Source: Firmicutes bacterium UBA5388 (GTDB lineage: Bacteria; Bacillota; UBA4882; UBA10575). From it: 30,485 nt of DNA. Shown piece by piece: positions 1-7,269 of the stretch. The stretch covers positions 1-30,485 of the forward strand of contig DHOO01000074.1 of assembly GCA_002409975.1 (NCBI GenBank). Direction: 5' to 3'. The notes beneath the pieces are model-generated. The model ran no database searches and was not told where the DNA came from. It saw nothing but the letters and a program-made list of their open reading frames with translations. The translations under genes and the position numbers were made by a program. Within the stretch, counting starts at the first letter, position 1; each line of letters begins with the position of its first letter.

Positions 1-45
1 AGCGCCGGATTTTGGGATCTACAGTCGCAAAGGCGATCATTCATG

Positions 46-90
46 CGAGCGACGAGTGACGAGTTACGAGCTGCGAGATGTATTTTCTAA
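46..90. repeat. CGAGNNN heptad tandem repeat, copy 1
   Basis: Five consecutive 7-bp units each begin with CGAG (46-52, 53-59, 60-66, 67-73, 74-80), followed by TATTTTCT. A shorter copy with three units and the same TATTTTCT flank lies at 25822-25851. The exact period and shared flank indicate a dispersed short repeat rather than coding sequence. Its function is unknown. Confidence 0.7.
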
Positions 91-161
91 GTAGAATTGT
101 TTAAACGGGCAACCGCTCGCACATATGAAGCGATGAAAATCAGAGTCAGGTCGGTTAGCAA

Positions 162-181
162 GCCCCTAGCAAAGCTGGGGC
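162..181. other. Hairpin upstream of purD
   Basis: GCCCC pairs with GGGGC and the inner AGC with GCT around an AAA loop, with one bulged T. No T-tract follows, so it is not a classical terminator. It may be an RNA structure in the purD leader or the 3' end of an upstream transcript. Apart from this hairpin and the heptad repeat, I see no gene in positions 1-268. Confidence 0.4.
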
Positions 182-268
182 ACCTGAAGAATGAAAATTA
201 AATTAAGCTTCAAGGTTTTATACACTTAAGATCTAACGATTACTCCAAAAAAGACAGGTGGTTTCTAA

Positions 269-1543
269 ATGCGCATTTTGATTATTGGCTCGGGAGGCCG
301 GGAACATGCTTTAGCTTGGAAGATTGCTCAGAGTCCATTGGTGGAGAAGCTTTATGCTGCTCCTGGAAGTGATGTGATGGCGGCTTTAGCTGAACCAGTA
401 ATGGTAGATAGTAATAGTGTCGAAGCATTAGCTGACTGGGCTGAAGAGAACAAGATTGATATTGCGGTAGTTGGGTCTGAGGTTTACCTTTCGCTGGGGA
501 TTACTGATGCTTTTTCCCGGAGAGGAGTCGCTATGTTCGGACCTTCCTATCAGGCGGCCCGGCTTGAGAGTAGCAAAGTATTTGCTAAAAGATTTATGAC
601 TAAGTATCGGATCCCTACAGCTAGGTTTGAAGTTTTTGATCAGCTTACTGACGCAATGGATTACATTCAAGCGGTAAATTCTCCTTTAGTGATTAAGGCT
701 GATGGTCTAGCTGCTGGTAAAGGAGTAATTGTTACTGATACAATCGCAGAGGCACAAACAGCTGTCGATCAGATTATGGGACAGAGATTATATGGAGATG
801 CTGGCAAGGTAGTCCTGGTGGAGGAGAGGCTTTACGGAGAAGAGGTTTCGTTGCTGGCGATTTCAGATGGGACTCATATTTTACCATTAATTCCGGCACA
901 GGATCATAAAAGAGTCTTTGTTGGTGATCATGGGCCTAATACAGGGGGAATGGGTGCTTATGCGCCTGCTTCCGTACTTACGCCCGAGCTTCTGACTAAA
1001 GTAGAAGAGGATATTTTACGACCGGTTATTAAGGGGATGGCTAATGAAGGGTATCCCTATGTAGGGATCCTTTATGCGGGTCTAATGCTCACTGATTCTG
1101 GTCCTAAAGTAATTGAGTTTAATGTTAGGTTTGGAGACCCCGAAGCACAGGTGATTCTTCCTTTACTCCGAAATGATTTAGTCGAACTAATGCAGGCAAC
1201 TTTACATCAAGAGCTCCATCTCCAGCGTCTGGACTGGAAAAAGGGCGCATCAGCCTGTGTAGTTCTGGCTTCCGAAGGTTATCCAGGGTCTTACGAGGTG
1301 GGGAAAGAAATCTTTGGATTAGCAGCTGCGGAAAACATTCATAATCTATTGATTTTTCACGCTGGAACGAAGAGCAAAAGGGGAAAATGGAGGACGGCCG
1401 GTGGTAGAGTACTTAACTTGGTGGGCTTGGGTTCAGATTTGCCAGCAGCCCTAAAAGTAGCATATCAAGGGGCCAATCTAATTAATTTTCAAGGCGCCTA
1501 CTACCGCTCAGATATTGGTTGGCGTGAATTGGCCAGAAAATAG
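269..1543 (+). CDS. purD: Phosphoribosylamine-glycine ligase (GARS)
   Basis: PurD catalyses the second step of de novo purine synthesis, joining glycine to 5-phosphoribosylamine with ATP to give GAR, in the cytosol. The 424-aa length is normal for the family. The N-terminal domain begins with the signature GSGGREHAL (residues 7-15). The ATP-grasp core carries KADGLAAGKG (143-152), NTGGMGAYAP (224-233) and the metal-binding EFNVRFGDPE (283-292), followed by the C-terminal domain. The ATG is preceded by AGGTGG at a suitable distance. PurD is often the last gene of the pur operon. Here it stands at the left edge, and the 268 bp before it show no purH end, so earlier pur genes, if linked, lie further left. 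It converges on the PHP gene with only 4 bp between stop codons. Confidence 0.97.
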   Translation: MRILIIGSGGREHALAWKIAQSPLVEKLYAAPGSDVMAALAEPVMVDSNSVEALADWAEENKIDIAVVGSEVYLSLGITDAFSRRGVAMFGPSYQAARLESSKVFAKRFMTKYRIPTARFEVFDQLTDAMDYIQAVNSPLVIKADGLAAGKGVIVTDTIAEAQTAVDQIMGQRLYGDAGKVVLVEERLYGEEVSLLAISDGTHILPLIPAQDHKRVFVGDHGPNTGGMGAYAPASVLTPELLTKVEEDILRPVIKGMANEGYPYVGILYAGLMLTDSGPKVIEFNVRFGDPEAQVILPLLRNDLVELMQATLHQELHLQRLDWKKGASACVVLASEGYPGSYEVGKEIFGLAAAENIHNLLIFHAGTKSKRGKWRTAGGRVLNLVGLGSDLPAALKVAYQGANLINFQGAYYRSDIGWRELARK

Positions 1544-1547
1544 TAAA

Positions 1548-2336
1548 TTAGCGCAACGGACCACATCGGGGCGATTTAATACCTCTAAACTTTTTAGCTA
1601 GATTGGCAAGACTGGTTAGTAGTTTTAAGAAAGAAAGGGGAGTATAAAAGTTGGTGATTAACTGGATCTCCCTTTCTTTCTTTAACAACTGTACTAAATC
1701 GCGGGAATCTTCAATTTTTTGGGTTAAAATCATTCCGCCTCGGGCTAAGTCGGTAAGGCGATGAAAATCAGAACCGGAGATTTTCCTCAAGTTATTTTTT
1801 TTAGCAAAAGAAAACGCTAATTTATTATTGGAATTTTGACGGGGGTTTCCATTATAGACTTCGATTCCATCAATGAGGTCTGGCTCTACAGGAGTTATAC
1901 CTGGGCGAAAAGGGTGAGCCTGATAAATAAGGATTTCGTAGGAAGGAGCTAATTCCTTAGTTAGTTTACGAAATTTTTCTAAACCTAACTTATATAATTC
2001 AGGGTATGCTTTAAGAAATGATTCATCAATACCATAGATTAGAAACTCTCGGGGAGAGTCGTCAAATTTAAGTTCAATTCCCAAGAATATTTTTAGTCCA
2101 ATCTGATTACCTTTTTCTAAGGCGCCATAGTATCCGAGGAGAAAACGGTCGATTTTCTTTTCCCAGGAAGTAGTCTTCGGGAATCGGCGAAAAAAAGATT
2201 TATTATAATGATCGGTAATGACTAATCCGTCGTAACCGGCTTTTTTATATAATTCGGCTACGATGGAGCCATTAGTTTTTCCACAAAAACTAGATTCTCT
2301 GGTGTGGACATGAAGATCAATACGAAAAGAACTCAT
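1548..2336 (-). CDS. PHP-domain metal-dependent phosphoesterase
   Basis: This 262-aa protein has the metal-binding motifs of the PHP superfamily: HVHT at residues 9-12, TDH at 41-43, Glu in GIEL (88), His in QAHP (141) and GSDFH at 188-192. Such stand-alone PHP proteins hydrolyse phosphomonoesters or nucleotides (the YciV/RNase AM, TrpH and histidinol-phosphatase relatives), and the sequence alone does not fix the substrate. There is no signal peptide, so it should be cytosolic. The start is set by AGGAGA five bases before the ATG. It is transcribed toward purD. A candidate promoter-RNA-terminator unit lies upstream on the same strand, so its expression could depend on read-through of that terminator. 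Confidence 0.88.
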   Translation of the reverse strand: MSSFRIDLHVHTRESSFCGKTNGSIVAELYKKAGYDGLVITDHYNKSFFRRFPKTTSWEKKIDRFLLGYYGALEKGNQIGLKIFLGIELKFDDSPREFLIYGIDESFLKAYPELYKLGLEKFRKLTKELAPSYEILIYQAHPFRPGITPVEPDLIDGIEVYNGNPRQNSNNKLAFSFAKKNNLRKISGSDFHRLTDLARGGMILTQKIEDSRDLVQLLKKEREIQLITNFYTPLSFLKLLTSLANLAKKFRGIKSPRCGPLR

Positions 2337-2419
2337 CTTATCTCCTGTGATGATGTTTTTGTTTTATTATTATAAGCAATTAGCGGAAAAATATAAGCAG
2401 AGAGCGCAATCATCTTAAA

Positions 2420-2599
2420 TCTATAAAATAAAAGAGCCACCTTTTGGTGGCAAATGTTAATAATTTAAGTAAGTTAAATAAAACCGATTTTCTCCTCTGA
2501 CTGCCGGCGTGGTCAAGAGGGAAACGAGCAACAGAAGTCGAAGGCGCCTTACGTCTAATGAGCTCTACGCTCCTTGGCAGCTTTTTTCCAAGTAACGTG
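2420..2599 (-). ncRNA. Candidate structured small RNA or leader (family not recognised)
   Basis: On the minus strand, a promoter (TTGCTT, 17 bp, TAATAT) is followed by a region whose ends pair: CTGCC with GGCAG (2580-2576 and 2505-2501), then GCGT with ACGC. The interior contains the palindromes AAGGCGCCTT and GAGCTC. After an AT-rich stretch comes a perfect 6-bp hairpin followed by a U-rich run. The predicted transcript is about 175 nt. No convincing reading frame is visible. It could be a stand-alone sRNA (6S-like size) or a riboswitch or attenuator for the PHP gene 85 bp downstream. I could not match it to a known riboswitch consensus. Confidence 0.4.
2436..2451 (-). terminator. Hairpin terminator of the minus-strand RNA unit
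   Basis: GCCACC pairs perfectly with GGTGGC around a 4-nt loop. On the minus strand it is followed by TCTTTTATTTTAT. It lies between the candidate RNA and the PHP gene, so it can act as a 3' end or as an attenuator. Confidence 0.6.
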
Positions 2600-2604
2600 T
2601 TTAT

Positions 2605-2633
2605 ATATTACCAAATTTATGATCAAAAAGCAA
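2605..2633 (-). promoter_or_regulatory. Sigma-A-type promoter for the minus-strand RNA
   Basis: TTGCTT (2633-2628) and TAATAT (2610-2605) are separated by exactly 17 bp on the minus strand, predicting a start near 2598. It is not attached to any obvious gene other than the structured RNA and, further on, the PHP gene. Confidence 0.5.
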
Positions 2634-2674
2634 CCCTTTTCTAGAAATAATTTAAGGAATTTTTAAAAAGGGTT
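2632..2674. terminator. Possible bidirectional terminator
   Basis: AACCCTTTT pairs with AAAAGGGTT around a long AT-rich loop. On the minus strand it ends in GCTTTTTG just ahead of the minus-strand promoter, and on the plus strand in TTATAG. The loop is long, so termination strength is uncertain. Confidence 0.3.
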
Positions 2675-2755
2675 TTATAGATAACTTGCGACTAGCATCT
2701 TAAGGTGACGTTATCGACATTATCATAGAATAACTACATAGCTGAAACTTACTTA

Positions 2756-2784
2756 TTGACTTTTCAATTATTTTATGTTATCAT
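2756..2784 (+). promoter_or_regulatory. Promoter of tRNA-Val
   Basis: TTGACT and TATCAT are separated by 17 bp, ending 13 bp before the tRNA. This is a near-consensus sigma-A promoter, as expected for a singly transcribed tRNA. Confidence 0.75.
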
Positions 2785-2797
2785 TAACTTCGCTTCA

Positions 2798-2874
2798 GGG
2801 GGGGTAGCCCAGTTGGTTAGAGCGCTACGTTGACATCGTAGAGGCCAGCGGTTCGAGTCCGCTCCTCCCCACCA
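2798..2874 (+). tRNA. tRNA-Val (anticodon GAC)
   Basis: The 77-nt cloverleaf has an acceptor stem of seven G pairing with CCTCCCC (one G-T wobble) and a D-arm with AGTTGGTTA. The anticodon stem CTACG/CGTAG carries loop TTGACAT with anticodon GAC at 2832-2834. The T-arm is AGCGG-TTCGAGT-CCGCT, and the 3' CCA is encoded. GAC reads valine GUC and GUU codons. It has its own promoter and terminator. Confidence 0.96.
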
Positions 2875-2890
2875 TTAAATGTTCGGAATT

Positions 2891-2911
2891 GCAGGTATAC
2901 CTGCTTTTTTT
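2891..2911 (+). terminator. Intrinsic terminator of tRNA-Val
   Basis: A perfect 14-bp palindrome, GCAGGTATACCTGC, is followed directly by seven T, 16 bases after the tRNA CCA end. Confidence 0.85.
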
Positions 2912-2975
2912 CTTGCCCGGATTTGATTTTTCAAATTATCCCGATTTTAGTATAATTTTTGAAGAGGCAAGGTAC

Positions 2976-3004
2976 TTGTAAAGTGGAAGGGCTTATGCTA
3001 TAAT
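2976..3004 (+). promoter_or_regulatory. Promoter for the yqzL-like gene and probably the Phe T-box transcript
   Basis: TTGTAA and a perfect TATAAT are separated by 17 bp. No other clear promoter is seen before the T-box leader, so yqzL and pheST may share this start. Confidence 0.65.
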
Positions 3005-3056
3005 GTGAATAAATGGCGGGCAGTTTCGACCAGAATAATGGAAGGGGAGGGGTTTT

Positions 3057-3152
3057 ATGATCCTTTCCGCAGAGTTTTTCTGGAAACTTTTTGAGATTAC
3101 TGGGTCGATCACAGCCTATCTGTTATATAAGGAACTTATTAATCTCAATTAA
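3057..3152 (+). CDS. YqzL-like microprotein (31 aa)
   Basis: An ATG preceded by GGGGAGGGG opens a 31-codon frame with the core FFWKLFEITGSITAYLLYKE. This resembles the YqzL family of Bacillota, very short proteins with a W-K-x-F-x-x-T-G-x-I-x-x-Y-L-L-x-K-E pattern. The function of that family is not established. It is shorter than Bacillus YqzL, which has about 47 residues. It sits between its own promoter and the Phe T-box leader. The match to the family pattern over nearly the whole length makes chance unlikely. Confidence 0.75.
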   Translation: MILSAEFFWKLFEITGSITAYLLYKELINLN

Positions 3153-3164
3153 AGTAGAAGAGTG

Positions 3165-3430
3165 GATAAAAACGAGGAAGGAAAAGAGTAACCGCTATGA
3201 ACGGTACAGGGAGGAATGGATAATTGAGAACATTCCCCGGGAATGCGGTTGAAGTTCATTCTGGAGTTGCTAGCTGAAATTAATAGTAGGCTAAGCCGGT
3301 TCTCCACCGTTAACGGAGAAGATAGTTGAATGTTTTCAAGTATCGATAAGCGGAGTCTTTTTGACTAAAATGGGTGGTACCGCGGAAGTAACCTTTCGTC
3401 CCTTGTTATGGGTCGGAAGGTTTTTGTTTT
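3165..3430 (+). promoter_or_regulatory. T-box riboswitch (Phe) controlling pheST
   Basis: The leader contains the near-invariant T-box sequence GGGTGGTACCGCG (3372-3384), which pairs with the uncharged tRNA acceptor end. A terminator whose 5' arm can be sequestered by the T-box antiterminator follows. In the Stem I region, TTC at 3255-3257 after GAAG is the likely specifier codon, a phenylalanine codon that fits the downstream genes. Uncharged tRNA-Phe should stabilise the antiterminator and turn on pheS-pheT. Confidence 0.9.
3390..3430 (+). terminator. T-box-controlled terminator
   Basis: AACCTTTCGTCCC pairs imperfectly with GGGTCGGAAGGTT (one mismatch, one wobble), followed by TTTTTGTTTT. 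It is the OFF structure of the Phe T-box. Confidence 0.85.
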
Positions 3431-3486
3431 ATACTGAGTAGTCTCTAACGCGAACTACGGCCCCGTACCATAAGTAGTAAAAATTA

Positions 3487-3520
3487 AAGCCGGTGAGTTA
3501 ACAAGTTATTCACGCGGCTT
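3487..3520 (+). other. Second hairpin in the pheS leader
   Basis: AAGCCG-GTGAGT pairs with ATTCAC-(G)-CGGCTT: twelve pairs with one bulge and a 9-nt loop, between the T-box terminator and the pheS ribosome-binding site. There is no T-tract. It may stabilise the read-through mRNA or serve as a processing site. Confidence 0.4.
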
Positions 3521-3590
3521 CCACTAAACCAGTAAGTGATTTAAATCAAACGTAAAATTTTTGTTTACAGATTTGGAAGGAGGTTAATAA

Positions 3591-4613
3591 ATGCAGACTG
3601 AACTCAAAGACATATTAGAAAAGGGTCTTAAGGAGGCTAAAGAAGCTCTCTCCTCTCAGGAATTATCTGACATCCGCCTTAAGTTTTTTGGAAAGAAAGG
3701 TTTGATTACCAAGCACTCTCGGTTACTGGGAAATCTTGCTCCCGAAGAACGACCACTTTTTGGAAAAATGATTAACAATGTCCGACAAAAGTTGGAGGAG
3801 TATTTGACCACTCGCGCGCAGGAACTCCAAACCCTAGAAGAAACAGCTAAATTAGAGAGGGAAAGGATAGATGTGGAGCTTCCTGGAAGAAGACCCCGGC
3901 GGGGCCATCCGCATCCTTTGCAGTTGATTATTCAAGAAATTACCGCTACCTTTTTGGGGATGGGTTTCTCGGTGGCGGAAGGTCCTGAAGTAGAATTGGA
4001 TTTTTATAATTTTGAAGCTCTCAACATTCCTCCAGAGCATCCGGCGAGAGAGATGCATGACTCGTTGTATATTACTGATAAAATTTTGTTGCGGACGCAT
4101 ACCTCTCCAGTGCAAGTTAGAACTATGGAAAAAATCTACCCGCAACCCGTCAGGATCATTGTTCCGGGGAGAGTTTATCGTCGCGACGCGCTGGATGCCA
4201 CCCATTCTCCAATCTTCCATCAGATCGAAGGGTTATTAGTGGACAAAAATGTAACCTTTGGAGATTTAAAAGGGATTTTAACAGTGTTTGCGCAAAAACT
4301 ATTTGGCGAAGAGCGAACAGTTCGACTGAGGCCAAGTTTCTTTCCGTTTACTGAACCCAGTGCCGAGGTAGATGTTTCTTGTGGTTGTCAAGGAAAAGGC
4401 TGTCGTATTTGCAAAAACACAGGGTGGATTGAGATTTTGGGCGCAGGTTCGGTACACCCGAAAGTCCTTTCAATGGCTAAATATGATCCCGATGTTTACT
4501 CTGGGTTTGCTTTTGGCATGGGAGTAGAGCGTATAGCGATGCTTCGTTATGGGATTTCAGATATTCGCCATTTTTACGAGAATGACTTTCGTTTTCTACA
4601 ACAATTTCAGTAA
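3591..4613 (+). CDS. pheS: Phenylalanine-tRNA ligase alpha subunit
   Basis: PheS is the catalytic subunit of the (alpha-beta)2 enzyme that charges tRNA-Phe. An N-terminal coiled-coil tRNA-binding arm (about 1-90) precedes the class II core. Visible motifs are GMGFSVAEGPEVE (123-135), RTHTSPVQ (168-175), motif 2 YRRDALDATHSPIFHQIEG (196-214) and motif 3 GFAFGMGVERIAMLRYG (305-321). A Cys cluster (C264, C266, C271, C274) lies in the usual insert before GWIEILGAGSVHP. The 340-aa length is typical. GGAAGGAGG lies just before the ATG. Transcription is governed by the Phe T-box, and pheT follows after 15 bp. Confidence 0.97.
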   Translation: MQTELKDILEKGLKEAKEALSSQELSDIRLKFFGKKGLITKHSRLLGNLAPEERPLFGKMINNVRQKLEEYLTTRAQELQTLEETAKLERERIDVELPGRRPRRGHPHPLQLIIQEITATFLGMGFSVAEGPEVELDFYNFEALNIPPEHPAREMHDSLYITDKILLRTHTSPVQVRTMEKIYPQPVRIIVPGRVYRRDALDATHSPIFHQIEGLLVDKNVTFGDLKGILTVFAQKLFGEERTVRLRPSFFPFTEPSAEVDVSCGCQGKGCRICKNTGWIEILGAGSVHPKVLSMAKYDPDVYSGFAFGMGVERIAMLRYGISDIRHFYENDFRFLQQFQ

Positions 4614-4628
4614 GGGAGGGAATGACCA

Positions 4629-7040
4629 TTGAGAGTCTCTTATAACTGGTTGCGGGAATATGTTCCGATTGAACTCAGCCCCAACGAACTCGGTGAGAAA
4701 TTAACGATGGCCGGAATTGAGGTTGAGGAGATTATTAACTTAAGAGCTTCCTACGACTCTCTTAAAGTTGGCAAGATCATTGATATCCAGCCTCATCCCC
4801 AGGCAGATAATTTATTAATCTGCCAAGTTAAAGTCACTGATGGGGAAATAACGATAATAACAGCTGCCAAAAACCTGAAAAGTGGAGATAAAGTTCCGTT
4901 GGTTTTGCCAGGTTCTACTCTTCCTGATGGACGTGAGATTGACGAAACTCAGTTTCATGGTATAGTTTCCCAGGGAATGCTCTGTTCTGAGGAAGAATTA
5001 GGACTTGCTCGAAAATCTGAGGGAATACTGGTTTTACCTGCGAATACAGACTTAACAGCTGATTTAGCTTCGATCTTAGGATTGGATGATTATGTTTTAA
5101 TGATAGAATTAACTCCTAACCGGGCGGATTGTTATGGAATGCTTGGAATAGCAAGGGAAGTCTCTGCTCTAACTGGCGTTAATTTAAAGTTACCAGCTTG
5201 CGCGGTAAATGAAATAAGAGAAGCGATTACTAATTTTGCTACCGTGGAGGTCTTAGATCCGGAACTCTGTCCCAGGTACGCAGGGAGAGTTTTTCTTGAT
5301 GTTAAAGTTGGAGAATCCCCATTATGGCTTAAAGCAAGGTTATTAGCAGCCGGAATGAGGTCCATTAATAACTTGGTTGATTTAACTAACTATGTAATGC
5401 TAGAGTTAAACCAACCGCTCCATCCCTTTGATCTTAAACAGCTTAAAGAGCAGAAGATCATTGTGCGACCGGCGAGGAAAAATGAGGTTATTACTACCTT
5501 AGATGGGGAAGAAAGAACTCTTAGTGGTGGTCAGTTGGTGATCGCCGATCCTTACCATGCTCAATGTATTGCCGGAGTGATGGGTAGCTATCAGAGTGAA
5601 GTCTCAGGCGCTACAGATACAGTCTTTTTAGAGTCAGCATATTTTTTGCCGGTTAGTATCCGACGTACAGCTCAAGCTCTGGCTATTCGTTCCGAAGCGG
5701 CGATCCGTTTTGGGAAAGGACTTGATCCAGAAACGGTTCCTCTAGCTTTAGATCGGGTTGCTCATTTGGCTCAGAAGTTACAGATTGCGCGAGTAGCTGA
5801 AGGGATTATTGATCTTAATACCCAACCACTCGTGCCTAGAAAAATCTGGTTCAGACCTGAAAAAATTAATGCTCTTTTAGGCACTGAATTAGAGGCTTCT
5901 TATATGATGGAGATCTTTAAACGCCTTAATTTCAAGCTAGAGGAGAAAACAGATGATGGTAGGCACAAAATTCTGCCTCCTTCCTACCGACTAGATATTG
6001 AAGGCGAAGCAGATTTAGCAGAAGAGGTAGCGCGGATCTATGGCTATAATCAAATATTGGCGACTTATCCGGCGGCTAATATAGTTGGGAAACTATCCCC
6101 GGAACAAGAGTTCAGAGAAAAAGCACGCGAAATTTTATTAGGATTGGGCTTAAGTGAGATTAAAACCTATAGTTTTCATGGAGAAAAAATGTTTGAGCGT
6201 TTAAATATCCCAGTTGACCATCGTTTACGGAATGCGGTAAGGATGAAAGTGCCCCTTAGCGAAGAGGGTTCATTGCTGCGTACTACTTTGCTGACTGGGG
6301 TCATGGAAAGCTTAAGTTATAATGCAAAACGAAATCTCCATGATCTCCAGCTGTTTGAGATCGCCCATGTCTATCATCCGACAAGCGAAGATGGTCTTCC
6401 TAAGGAACCCACTTATCTCGCGGGCGGTTTAAGTGGGAAATATTTTGAACCTACTTGGAGCCAAAGTAGTAGAGAAGTTGATTTTTATGATGGTAAAGGT
6501 CTACTTGAAACAGTCCTTAATTGTATGCGGATTAAGGATGTAAGGTTTCGTCGGGGGGAACATCCAATAATGCACCCCGGACGAACCGCTTTTTTGGAGT
6601 CTACGGGGAAATTTTTGGGCGTGGTTGGGGAAGTTCATCCCAAGGTTAAAATGGAATTTAACCTAACTTCATCTGTAGTGCTTTTTGAAATTAATTTACA
6701 GCAACTATGGGAGGTAGCAGAGAAAGAGGTGATTATGGTTAAACCCTTACCTAAATTTCCGCCAATCCTTAGAGATCTTGCTTTAATCTTACCTGAGAAA
6801 GTGAAGGTTGGGGAGATTATTAACCTTTTTCGTCAAATTGGGAAGGAGAAACTTGAGTCCGCAAGACTTTTTGATATCTATCAGGGCGATAAAATTCCCT
6901 CTGGTTATCGTAGTATGGCTTTTTCTTTAATTTTCAGGATAGAAGAGCGCACCTTACAGGATGAAGAGGTTAATTCTATTATGGAAGAGATAATTAAGGA
7001 AGCTGCTAACCGTTTAGAAGCCCAAATTCGAACAACCTAA
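4629..7040 (+). CDS. pheT: Phenylalanine-tRNA ligase beta subunit
   Basis: PheT is the 803-aa structural, tRNA-binding and editing subunit. In order one sees the N-terminal MRVSYNWLREYV start, the EMAP-II-like tRNA-binding domain (about 40-150), the B3/B4 editing domain (about 210-385), the B5 domain (about 400-475), the inactive class II-like core, and the C-terminal FDX-ACB domain (about 710-802) that holds the anticodon stem. The start is TTG, chosen because AAGGGAGGG lies at a good distance and the family start MRVS follows. The nearby ATG at 4622 is out of frame. A strong terminator ends the pheST operon. Confidence 0.97.
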   Translation: MRVSYNWLREYVPIELSPNELGEKLTMAGIEVEEIINLRASYDSLKVGKIIDIQPHPQADNLLICQVKVTDGEITIITAAKNLKSGDKVPLVLPGSTLPDGREIDETQFHGIVSQGMLCSEEELGLARKSEGILVLPANTDLTADLASILGLDDYVLMIELTPNRADCYGMLGIAREVSALTGVNLKLPACAVNEIREAITNFATVEVLDPELCPRYAGRVFLDVKVGESPLWLKARLLAAGMRSINNLVDLTNYVMLELNQPLHPFDLKQLKEQKIIVRPARKNEVITTLDGEERTLSGGQLVIADPYHAQCIAGVMGSYQSEVSGATDTVFLESAYFLPVSIRRTAQALAIRSEAAIRFGKGLDPETVPLALDRVAHLAQKLQIARVAEGIIDLNTQPLVPRKIWFRPEKINALLGTELEASYMMEIFKRLNFKLEEKTDDGRHKILPPSYRLDIEGEADLAEEVARIYGYNQILATYPAANIVGKLSPEQEFREKAREILLGLGLSEIKTYSFHGEKMFERLNIPVDHRLRNAVRMKVPLSEEGSLLRTTLLTGVMESLSYNAKRNLHDLQLFEIAHVYHPTSEDGLPKEPTYLAGGLSGKYFEPTWSQSSREVDFYDGKGLLETVLNCMRIKDVRFRRGEHPIMHPGRTAFLESTGKFLGVVGEVHPKVKMEFNLTSSVVLFEINLQQLWEVAEKEVIMVKPLPKFPPILRDLALILPEKVKVGEIINLFRQIGKEKLESARLFDIYQGDKIPSGYRSMAFSLIFRIEERTLQDEEVNSIMEEIIKEAANRLEAQIRTT

Positions 7041-7080
7041 CTATTCCGTGGGTAAAGAAAATAAAAAATAGAAGATAAAA

Positions 7081-7136
7081 AATATTCCCCCCTCTTTTTT
7101 ATGGTTTATTATTGAAAAGAGGGGGGAATATTTTTT
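7081..7136. terminator. Strong terminator after pheT
   Basis: A perfect 18-bp inverted repeat (7081-7098 with 7115-7132), including a run of six C pairing with six G, encloses a 16-nt loop and ends in a T-run. It separates pheST from the following Agr cassette. Confidence 0.9.
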
Positions 7137-7269
7137 GGTAATTCAACCCCCAATCTATCAGCTGATCTGTCATTTATAAGCAAAGTATGGTAAAAAATGC
7201 AAATATCTTTATTAAGTCATGATAAAAAATGACGATATAAAAAGTAAGAAACCTAAGGAGCGGTTGAAG

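Noticed and set aside
1..90. Open frame from base 1 to the TAA at 88-90 as the 3' end of purH or another gene.
   Set aside because: Its translation shows no purH C-terminal features and half of it is the heptad repeat, so it is probably not coding.
1627..1682. Inverted repeat AAGAAAGAAAGGGGAG / CTCCCTTTCTTTCTT inside the PHP gene as a purD terminator.
   Set aside because: It lies within coding sequence, its arms are low-complexity purine/pyrimidine runs and no separate T-tract follows. It may slow polymerase, but the evidence is too weak to annotate it.
2501..2587. The same structured region read on the plus strand, ending GGCAGCTTTTTT, as a plus-strand RNA.
   Set aside because: The plus strand lacks a clear promoter close upstream, while the minus strand has both a well-spaced promoter and a separate terminator hairpin.
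7219..7269. Upstream in-frame ATG extending AgrB by 17 residues.
   Set aside because: It has no ribosome-binding site, and the internal ATG with AAGGAG gives the usual length and the canonical His77/Cys84 numbering.
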